A DNA stretch of 13,137 nt from an uncultured Lachnospiraceae bacterium (GTDB lineage Bacteria; Bacillota; Clostridia; Lachnospirales; Lachnospiraceae), in assembly GCA_910586005.1 (NCBI GenBank), contig CAJUHG010000074.1:1-13137 (forward strand), in the 5' to 3' direction. Shown in pieces: positions 8,020 to 13,137 of the stretch (position 1 is the stretch's first letter; each line of letters opens with the position of its first letter). A program made the translations under genes and the position numbers. The notes under the pieces were generated by a model, which saw only the letters and a program-made list of their open reading frames with translations, was not told where the DNA came from and did not search any database.

Positions 8020-8916
8020 TTAAAGATAAAAACGTTCTTCTTTGTCTCCTAAAATGGCTGTGCCAATTCCTCTATTTGTAAATATTTCTAGTAACAGACA
8101 ATGAGGGATTCTCCCATCCAAAATATGTACTCTAGATACTCCATGCTCAATGGCATCTATACAATTATTCAATTTGGGAAGCATTCCACCACCAATATTA
8201 CCACTTTCAATCAACACATTTGCTTCAGAAACTGGTAATTCAGAAATTAGTGTAGATTTATCTTTAGGATTTTTATATACTCCTTCAATATCTGTTAAAA
8301 ACGCTAGTTTTTCTGCTTTTACTTCTCTTGCTATCGCACAAGCTGCATCATCTGCATTGATATTATAAGTATCAAAAGAGTGATCCAATCCCACTGGACA
8401 TACAATAGGTAAAAAATCTTTCTCTAACAAATCAAACAATATCTTAGGATTTACTTCTTTGATATCTCCCACAAATCCAATATCTTGTCCATCTGAATAT
8501 TTTCTATCTACTTTAAGAAGCCCTCCATCTTTCCCACTAATACCAATGGCATTGACCCCTAGTTCTTGCACCATTTGTACTAAAGATTTATTTACTTTGC
8601 CTAGTACCATTTCTGCAATTTCCATAGTTGCTGCATCTGTTTTTCTTAGTCCATTTACAAACTCTGGTGTCATACCTGATTTTTCCACCCATTTACTGAT
8701 TTCTTTTCCGCCTCCATGAACAATAATTGGTTTAAATCCTACTAGCTTTAATAAAGTTACATCCTGTATCACACTTTTTTTCAAATCTTCGTCTACCATA
8801 GCACTTCCGCCATATTTTACTACAATAATTCTACGATTAAAACGTTGAATATAAGGCAAAGCCTCAATGAGTACTTCTGCTTTTTGCAATACCTCTTGCA
8901 TATTTTTCTCTTCCAT
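8020..8916 (-). CDS. argB: N-acetylglutamate kinase
   Basis: Amino-acid kinase family enzyme that phosphorylates N-acetylglutamate with ATP, the usual controlled step when ArgJ recycles acetyl groups. With the chosen start it has 298 residues, the family norm. Motifs: VVKYGGSAM with Lys34, VHGGGKE (66-72), substrate-binding Arg91 in NGLRKTD, NINADDAA (185-192), LTDIEGVY (207-214) and GGGMLPKL with Lys248. The first 26 residues (MQEVLQKAEVLIEALPYIQRF region) match the extra N-terminal helix of hexameric, arginine-inhibited kinases, so feedback inhibition by arginine is likely (family knowledge plus inference). In-frame ATGs lie upstream at 8937 and 8928. The ATG at 8916 is chosen because GGAGG sits 6 nt before it and the ATG at 8928 overlaps that ribosome site. 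The gap after argJ is 77 nt and holds a small hairpin. Confidence 0.96.
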   Translation of the reverse strand: MEEKNMQEVLQKAEVLIEALPYIQRFNRRIIVVKYGGSAMVDEDLKKSVIQDVTLLKLVGFKPIIVHGGGKEISKWVEKSGMTPEFVNGLRKTDAATMEIAEMVLGKVNKSLVQMVQELGVNAIGISGKDGGLLKVDRKYSDGQDIGFVGDIKEVNPKILFDLLEKDFLPIVCPVGLDHSFDTYNINADDAACAIAREVKAEKLAFLTDIEGVYKNPKDKSTLISELPVSEANVLIESGNIGGGMLPKLNNCIDAIEHGVSRVHILDGRIPHCLLLEIFTNRGIGTAILGDKEERFYL

Positions 8917-8929
8917 TGTTACCTCCATT

Positions 8930-8961
8930 CTGTGCACGTTTCAGCACATTGTGCTCCACAG
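8930..8961 (-). other. Inverted-repeat structure just before argB
   Basis: An inner palindrome AGCACA-T-TGTGCT (8943-8955) lies inside an outer pair CTGTG (8930-8934) and CACAG (8957-8961). The structure ends a few bases before the argB ribosome-binding site. No U-run follows, so it does not look like a terminator. It could affect argB translation or mRNA processing between argJ and argB. Confidence 0.45.
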
Positions 8962-8993
8962 GTATCTCATACTCTGTAAATACATTGTTCCCT

Positions 8994-10217
8994 TTAAGAT
9001 CTATAATCTGCATTGATTTTTACATAGTCATATGTTAAATCACACCCCCATGCAGTTGCTTCTTCTTTTCCTATTTTCATATCTACCAAAACTGTTACTT
9101 CTTCTTCTGATAAAATTTTGCTAGCTTCTTTTTCACTATAATCTGTTCCAACTCCATCCTTATAAATTTGGATTTTTCCAGCTTTACTTTGAAAAAATAA
9201 TTCTATTGCTTCTGGGTCAAAATTTACACCAGAATATCCCAATGCACATAAAATTCTTCCCCAATTAGCATCATGACCATAAATGGCTGCTTTGGTCAAA
9301 GAAGAGCAAATCACAGACTTTGCTAACTTCTTGGCATGCTCTTTGGTATCTGCATGAATCACTCTGGTCTCAAATAAAGCAGTTGCACCCTCACCATCTC
9401 CAGCTATTTTTTTTGCTAAAATGGTGTTGACATAATGCAATGCCTCTTTAAATTTTTGATAATTTTCATCTTTTATAGTAATCTCTTGATTTTCTGCCAT
9501 ACCATTTGCCAAGAGTAATACCATATCATTAGTGGAAGTATCTCCATCTATGGAAACCATATTATAGGTATCTTGTACATCTGTACTTAAAGCTTCTTGC
9601 AACAATTCTTTGGATATGGCAATATCAGTTGTTATAAATCCCAACATCGTGCACATATTTGGATGAATCATACCAGAACCCTTACACATTCCGCCTATTG
9701 TCACTGTCTTTCCATCTATTTCAAAAGTAACAGCTACTTCCTTTGGCTTGGTATCTGTGGTCATAATGGCACAAGCTGCCTTGTGACCACTTTCTAAATC
9801 TTCACTTAAAGTTGGTATCATAACTTCAATACCTGTTGTAAGTTTTTCTATAGGTAATTGCATTCCAATGACACCTGTAGATGCTACAAGTACTTGATCT
9901 GCTGGGATTTCTAAGATTGCTTCTACTACTTGTGTTGTTTTTTGGCAATATTCCATTCCTTCTGCCCCAGTACATGCATTTGCAATTCCTGCATTTACTA
10001 CAATTGCTTGTGCACACTTTTTATCTGTAACAAGCTGCTTATCCCATTTTACTGGAGCTGCTTTTACTACATTTGTTGTAAAAGTTCCAGCAACAACTGC
10101 GGGAACTTTACTAACAATGATTGCCATATCCATTCTGTCTTGATACTTAATTCCTGCTGCTGTAGCTGCTGCTTGAAATCCTTTTGCTGCAGTAACTCCA
10201 CCTGTGATTCTTTCCAT
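8994..10217 (-). CDS. argJ: Bifunctional glutamate N-acetyltransferase / amino-acid acetyltransferase
   Basis: A 407-residue ArgJ. It transfers the acetyl group of N-acetylornithine to glutamate and, in bifunctional members, also uses acetyl-CoA to make N-acetylglutamate. The precursor cuts itself before a conserved Thr, which becomes the nucleophile of the beta chain. Here that is Thr190 in HPNMCTML, after KGSGMI. The residue before it is Cys189, where Ala is common in well-studied members. The oxyanion region STGVIG (113-118, Thr114/Gly115) and the MTTDT segment (152-156) are present, as is SIDGDTSTNDM in the beta chain and the GHDANWGRI motif near the C-terminal part. GAGGAAGAGGAAT precedes the ATG, giving an unambiguous start 41 nt after the GNAT gene. 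No argA-type synthase was seen, so the acetyl-CoA activity may be needed unless the neighbouring GNAT supplies it. Confidence 0.96.
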   Translation of the reverse strand: MERITGGVTAAKGFQAAATAAGIKYQDRMDMAIIVSKVPAVVAGTFTTNVVKAAPVKWDKQLVTDKKCAQAIVVNAGIANACTGAEGMEYCQKTTQVVEAILEIPADQVLVASTGVIGMQLPIEKLTTGIEVMIPTLSEDLESGHKAACAIMTTDTKPKEVAVTFEIDGKTVTIGGMCKGSGMIHPNMCTMLGFITTDIAISKELLQEALSTDVQDTYNMVSIDGDTSTNDMVLLLANGMAENQEITIKDENYQKFKEALHYVNTILAKKIAGDGEGATALFETRVIHADTKEHAKKLAKSVICSSLTKAAIYGHDANWGRILCALGYSGVNFDPEAIELFFQSKAGKIQIYKDGVGTDYSEKEASKILSEEEVTVLVDMKIGKEEATAWGCDLTYDYVKINADYRS

Positions 10218-10258
10218 ATTCCTCTTCCTCTCTTTATCTTTACAATACTTAGAATATT

Positions 10259-10732
10259 TTATTGAAATGTTGTTATATTTTCATCGTTTAATATAAAATC
10301 ATAATAATTTAAATCTTCCCGAAAGGTCCAACCTACACTTTTCCAAAAAGAATTTCCAGTTTCATTGTTCTTAAATGCAATTAAGCATACTTTATTAATG
10401 TGTTCTTCCTGCAGTGCTTTCATTGCATAAACAGCCATGTTTTTTCCTATTCCCTGTTTTCTGTAATCTTCTCTTACACATACATGATAAAAACACCCAC
10501 GTCTTCCATCATGGCCACAAAGAATAGAACCCACAATTTCTCTATTTACCTCCGCTACAATACTTGTATTTGGATTTCTAAGAATAAAACGCTCCACACC
10601 TTCTCTTGAATCATCCATACTCCGAATCCCAAAACCTTTAATGGTTTTCCATAGTTTGTATACTTTAGGATAGTCTTCTTCTTTCATAGTACGAATCACT
10701 ATCTGGGATGTTATATTTATATCTTTCTTCAT
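10259..10732 (-). CDS. GNAT-family N-acetyltransferase of unknown substrate within the arg operon
   Basis: A 157-residue single-domain GNAT. The acetyl-CoA-binding motif A is clear: VCVREDYRKQGIGKNM, with R91-K-Q-G-I-G96 matching the Q/RxxGxG/A pyrophosphate loop. Before it are VAEVNREIVGSILCG and a GHDGRRG segment (73-79), which resembles the E. coli YpeA branch of GNATs (from memory). The C-terminal part has NNETGNSFWKSVGW, the usual motif B region. GAGGG lies before the ATG at 10732. It sits 37 nt after argC and 41 nt before argJ, so it is almost certainly co-transcribed with arginine genes. A role in making N-acetylglutamate, or in acetylating another amino acid or a protein, would fit, but nothing in the sequence fixes the substrate. 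It differs from classical ArgA, which carries an amino-acid-kinase-like domain. Confidence 0.9.
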   Translation of the reverse strand: MKKDINITSQIVIRTMKEEDYPKVYKLWKTIKGFGIRSMDDSREGVERFILRNPNTSIVAEVNREIVGSILCGHDGRRGCFYHVCVREDYRKQGIGKNMAVYAMKALQEEHINKVCLIAFKNNETGNSFWKSVGWTFREDLNYYDFILNDENITTFQ

Positions 10733-10769
10733 AAAATGACCCTCTTTTTTATATTTGTATCATAAATGT

Positions 10770-11837
10770 TTATGGAAACATGGGTACTAACTGCAATCCT
10801 TCTTTTTCTGGTAAATCAAACAATAAATTCATATTCTGCACTGCCTGCCCTGCTGCACCTTTTATTAAATTATCAATTGCTCCCATCATAATAATTCTTC
10901 CTGTGCGCTCGTCTATTTGAAAACCAATATCCACAAAATTACTTCCTTCTACCCATTTTGTCTCTGGACATTTTCCTTTATCCAATACCCGAATAAAATA
11001 TTCATTTTTATAATATTTATCATAAGCAGCTCTAATTTGCTCATAAGTAGGATAGCCCATACTTCCATCTGTTTGTTTTATCTTCTTTAAAGATGCATAT
11101 TCTGTTGCTAATATCCCTCGATTCATAGGCACCAAATGAGGGGTAAAATTAATCGTAATTTGCTCTTTGGCTGCATAGCTTAATTGTTCTTCAATCTCTG
11201 GTGTGTGACGATGTGTGGTCACACCGTACGCTTTTATATTCTCATTTACTTCACAGAATAAATTGGGAAGTTTTGCACCTCTGCCTGCACCAGAAGTTCC
11301 TGACTTTGCATCTACAATTAAAGTATTAACATCTATAAATCCTTCCTTTACCAAAGGATACGCAGTTAAAATGGAACAGGTGGTATAACAACCAGGATTT
11401 GCTATAAGCCTTGCTTGTTTTATCTTTTCACGATTTATCTCGCATAAACCATAGACCGCTTCTGCAATAAATTGAGGACTTTTATGTTTGAGATTATACC
11501 ATTTTTCATAAACTTCAACCTCTTTTAAACGATAATCAGCACTTAAATCTATTATTTTTGTATTTTGTAAAATTTCCTCTGTCAATACTCCCGCAAGATA
11601 CCCCTGTGGTGTCGCAGTAAAAATCACATCCACTTGTTTTGCTAATTCTTCTAAATTATCGTCTAAACAAGTATCTGTTACAAAATGAAACATATTTCCA
11701 TATACATTCGCATATTTTTCATCAATATAACTTCTAGAACCAAACCACTTAATTTCTACATGTTTATGTCCAAGTAAAATTCTTACTAACTCTGCTCCTG
11801 CATATCCAGTGGAACCAATAATTCCTACTTTTATCAT
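10770..11837 (-). CDS. argC: N-acetyl-gamma-glutamyl-phosphate reductase
   Basis: NADPH-dependent reductase that converts N-acetylglutamyl-5-phosphate to the semialdehyde. With the chosen start it has 355 residues, close to the usual 345. The Rossmann start GIIGSTGYAGAELVRIL (5-21) binds NADP; FTATPQG and LSADYRL follow. The catalytic Cys150 is in ANPGCYTT, and a substrate/catalytic region THRHTPEIEQ-like segment (here HRHTPEIEEQL) is present, as is GSNFVDIGF near the C-terminus. An in-frame ATG exists at 11867, but it has no ribosome site. GAGGAAA lies 8-11 nt before the ATG at 11837, and the protein then begins MIKVGIIG as ArgC proteins do. This is the first gene of the minus-strand arg operon, with a leader of about 175 nt from the predicted promoter. 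Confidence 0.96.
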   Translation of the reverse strand: MIKVGIIGSTGYAGAELVRILLGHKHVEIKWFGSRSYIDEKYANVYGNMFHFVTDTCLDDNLEELAKQVDVIFTATPQGYLAGVLTEEILQNTKIIDLSADYRLKEVEVYEKWYNLKHKSPQFIAEAVYGLCEINREKIKQARLIANPGCYTTCSILTAYPLVKEGFIDVNTLIVDAKSGTSGAGRGAKLPNLFCEVNENIKAYGVTTHRHTPEIEEQLSYAAKEQITINFTPHLVPMNRGILATEYASLKKIKQTDGSMGYPTYEQIRAAYDKYYKNEYFIRVLDKGKCPETKWVEGSNFVDIGFQIDERTGRIIMMGAIDNLIKGAAGQAVQNMNLLFDLPEKEGLQLVPMFP

Positions 11838-11914
11838 ATTAATAATTTCCTCGCTTTCTTTTTCCATTAAAGGTATGAAATGTTTTTTAATGTTTGGTCA
11901 TTTATAATCAGTCC

Positions 11915-11932
11915 ATTGAAAACTCTTTCATA
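11915..11932. promoter_or_regulatory. ARG-box-like palindrome in the argC leader
   Basis: TGAAA-ACTC-TTTCA (11917-11930) has perfect 5-bp arms around 4 nt, the geometry of an ArgR/AhrC half-site pair (consensus TGAAT-4-ATTCA, match 10/14). It lies about 90 nt downstream of the predicted argC transcription start, like the distal single ARG box known in B. subtilis argC. Confidence 0.45.
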
Positions 11933-11944
11933 GTAATATATTTT

Positions 11945-11958
11945 TTTACATTCGTAAA
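11945..11958 (-). other. Small stem-loop in the argC leader
   Basis: TTTAC-ATTC-GTAAA forms a 5-bp stem with a 4-nt loop. On the transcribed strand it is followed by an A-run, not a U-run, so it is not a terminator in the argC direction. It is weak on its own. Confidence 0.3.
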
Positions 11959-11961
11959 GTC

Positions 11962-11989
11962 CCTTCTATCTGATTGAATGATTAGAAGG
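11962..11989 (-). other. Stem-loop in the argC leader
   Basis: CCTTCTA (11962-11968) pairs with TAGAAGG (11983-11989), and two more pairs form past a single bulge, giving about 9 bp with a 9-nt loop. It sits about 25-50 nt after the predicted argC start of transcription. No U-run follows on the argC side, so a simple terminator is not supported. It may stabilise the mRNA or be part of a leader regulator. Confidence 0.45.
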
Positions 11990-12011
11990 ATGTCAGTTAA
12001 ATATTTTACCT

Positions 12012-12049
12012 TTTGAATAATTATACATTTATTTTATTTTTTATTCAAT
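12012..12049 (-). promoter_or_regulatory. Tandem ARG-box-like operators over the argC promoter
   Basis: Two sequences fit the ArgR/AhrC box TGAATwwwwATTCA. Box A is TGAATAATTATACA (12014-12027, 13/14) and box B is TTATTTTTTATTCA (12034-12047, 12/14). Their centres are 20 bp apart, so the 18-bp boxes are separated by 2 bp, close to the 2-3 bp spacing of classical ARG-box pairs. Box A covers the -10 and box B the -35 of the argC promoter, so ArgR with arginine would block RNA polymerase. Chance matches are a risk in such AT-rich DNA, and no argR gene is in the window. Confidence 0.6.
12020..12048 (-). promoter_or_regulatory. Predicted promoter of the argC operon
   Basis: On the minus strand, TTGAAT (12043-12048) and a perfect TATAAT (12020-12025) are separated by 17 nt. 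Transcription would start near 12013, giving a leader of about 175 nt before argC. Confidence 0.65.
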
Positions 12050-12191
12050 ATTTTTTAAGCTTTTTTTATTTTATATCATTGTTTATATATTCTTTCTTAT
12101 GATATTTTAATTATTTTTAAAGGCTTTAGATATTATACAAATGCAGGTCAAAACTTTTATCTTGTTTCTTCTATTCTGTATATTTTTTCAC

Positions 12192-12220
12192 TTGCCTTTT
12201 TTTATACATTATTGTATAAT
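12192..12220 (+). promoter_or_regulatory. Predicted promoter of argG
   Basis: TTGCCT (12192-12197) and a perfect TATAAT (12215-12220) are separated by 17 nt. Transcription would start near 12227, giving a short leader of about 45 nt that ends in GGAGGA before the argG ATG. Confidence 0.75.
12202..12219. promoter_or_regulatory. Palindrome overlapping the argG promoter
   Basis: TTATACA-TTAT-TGTATAA is a perfect 7-bp inverted repeat around 4 nt, the same 18-bp size as an ARG box but with a different core. It lies between the -35 and -10 of argG and reaches into the -10. A second overlapping palindrome, CATTAT-TGT-ATAATG, spans 12207-12221. TTATACA recurs at 12021-12027 (inside ARG box A) and 12133-12139. 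A repressor site, possibly for ArgR, is the inference. Confidence 0.5.
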
Positions 12221-12271
12221 GTCCACTGATAGTAATGAACAATATAAAATTTCAAATAACGGAGGACAAAA

Positions 12272-13137
12272 ATGAAAGAAAAAGTAATTTTAGCTTATTC
12301 TGGTGGTTTAGACACTACCGCTATTATTCCATGGTTAAAAGAAAATTATGATTATGAAGTTATCTGCTGTTGTATTGATTGTGGTCAAGAAGAAGAACTA
12401 GATGGTTTAGAAGAACGTGCAAAACTATCTGGTGCTTCCAAATTATATATTGAAGATATTACAGATGAATTTGCAGAAGAATATATTATTCCTTGTGTAC
12501 AAGCAGGCGCTATTTATGAAAATAAATATTTACTTGGAACTTCTATGGCCCGTCCTGGTATTGCAAAACGTTTGGTAGAAATTGCGAGAAAGGAAGGAGC
12601 TACAGCAATTTGTCATGGTGCTACTGGAAAAGGAAATGATCAAATTCGTTTTGAACTTGGTATCAAGGCATTAGCGCCTGATATTAAAATTATTGCTGCA
12701 TGGAGAAGTGACAAATGGAATATGCAATCTCGTGAGGATGAAATTAAATATTGTAAAGAACATGGGATTGATCTTCCTTTTTCAGCAGATAATAGCTACA
12801 GTCGTGACCGAAATTTATGGCATATCAGTCATGAGGGTTTAGAACTAGAAGACCCTGCATGTGAGCCTAATTATGAGCATCTTTTAGTCTTAGGTGTGAC
12901 CCCTGAAAAAGCTCCAGATGAAGGCGAATATGTTACCATGACCTTTGAAGCTGGAATCCCAAAAACCATCAATGGCAAGTCTATGAAAATTGCTGATATT
13001 ATCAGAGAATTAAATCGTTTGGGTGGGAAACATGGAATTGGTATTATTGATATTGTGGAAAATCGAGTGGTAGGTATGAAATCTCGCGGCGTTTATGAAA
13101 CTCCTGGCGGAACAATTTTATTAGAAGCACAACAACA
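12272..13137 (+). CDS. argG: Argininosuccinate synthase, C-terminus cut by window edge
   Basis: 288 codons are visible and the frame is open at the window edge; the family is about 400 residues. The enzyme joins citrulline and aspartate with ATP to form argininosuccinate in the cytoplasm. The N-terminal ATP-pyrophosphatase P-loop is AYSGGLDT (8-15). Further motifs are IDCGQ (35-39), the citrulline/aspartate-binding segment GTSMARP (89-95), and HGATGKGNDQIRFELG (115-130). AAWR, SREDEI, NLWHISHEG, ED(P) and SRGVYETPGG near the visible end are all standard for ArgG. GGAGGA lies 6 nt before the ATG, so the start is secure. It is divergent from argC and has its own promoter; in many Firmicutes argH follows, but that lies outside the window. 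Confidence 0.97.
   Translation, partial: MKEKVILAYSGGLDTTAIIPWLKENYDYEVICCCIDCGQEEELDGLEERAKLSGASKLYIEDITDEFAEEYIIPCVQAGAIYENKYLLGTSMARPGIAKRLVEIARKEGATAICHGATGKGNDQIRFELGIKALAPDIKIIAAWRSDKWNMQSREDEIKYCKEHGIDLPFSADNSYSRDRNLWHISHEGLELEDPACEPNYEHLLVLGVTPEKAPDEGEYVTMTFEAGIPKTINGKSMKIADIIRELNRLGGKHGIGIIDIVENRVVGMKSRGVYETPGGTILLEAQQ

Larger units (their letters stand above)
11838..12271. other. Divergent argC/argG regulatory region without a gene
   Basis: A 434-nt, very AT-rich spacer between the two divergent starts. I found no ORF with a ribosome site. It holds the argC promoter and ARG-box-like sequences (12012-12049), an argC leader with two small stem-loops (11945-11958 and 11962-11989) and an ARG-like palindrome (11915-11932). 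It also holds the argG promoter with an overlapping palindrome (12192-12221). The stretch 12050-12130 shows only A/T-rich DNA and nothing I can name. Confidence 0.8.

Noticed and set aside
9826..10017. Cys/Arg-rich minus-strand ORF of 63 codons
   Set aside because: Out-of-frame overlap within argJ on the same strand, with no ribosome site; argJ frame is intact.
9930..10265. Cys-rich plus-strand ORF of 111 codons
   Set aside because: Antisense to argJ; the cysteines come from reverse complements of GCA/ACA-rich codons. No ribosome site and no zinc-binding spacing.
11962..11989. Rho-independent terminator in the argC/argG spacer
   Set aside because: The stem is AT-containing and neither strand has a U-run right after it, so it is listed only as a stem-loop.
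12236..12254. ARG box in the argG leader (TGAA...TTCA)
   Set aside because: The arms are separated by 11 nt instead of 6, which does not fit ArgR box geometry.

Overview
The window is AT-rich DNA with strong Shine-Dalgarno sequences, a GerMN lipoprotein and ComEA/ComEC competence proteins. It fits a low-GC Firmicute, most likely a Clostridia/Lachnospiraceae-type anaerobe (inference; no rRNA or other taxonomic marker is present). No tRNA, rRNA, CRISPR array, transposase, integrase or phage gene was seen.

Right part (about 6200-13137): an arginine biosynthesis locus. On the minus strand, argC - GNAT acetyltransferase - argJ - argB - argD are followed by a small YdcZ-type membrane protein. argG (cut by the window edge) is divergent on the plus strand. 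ArgJ provides the cyclic acetyl route: it makes N-acetylglutamate and later regains the acetyl group from acetylornithine. ArgB, ArgC and ArgD carry out the steps between, and ArgG acts later, after ornithine becomes citrulline. The 434-nt argC/argG divergent region holds a good sigma-A-type promoter for each side. ARG-box-like sequences cover the argC promoter, with a further one about 100 bp downstream in the leader, and a palindrome overlaps the argG promoter.

Left part (1 to about 6170): a tightly packed minus-strand operon, comEA - OmpR-type response regulator - sensor histidine kinase - GerMN lipoprotein - comEC (cut by the left edge). Gaps are 9-21 nt and there is one recognisable promoter upstream of comEA. 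It joins DNA-uptake proteins (ComEA receptor, ComEC channel) to a complete two-component system and an envelope lipoprotein. The comEB gene found between comEA and comEC in Bacillus subtilis is absent.

The most notable features are: (1) a Lys/Arg/Gln-rich insertion with a 13-residue repeat inside the membrane part of ComEC; (2) the two-component system and GerMN gene between comEA and comEC; (3) a lipobox on ComEA; (4) the ARG-box layout; (5) a GNAT enzyme of unknown substrate inside the arg operon. Most of the window is otherwise ordinary metabolism. I did not see a clear new defence or mobile system.
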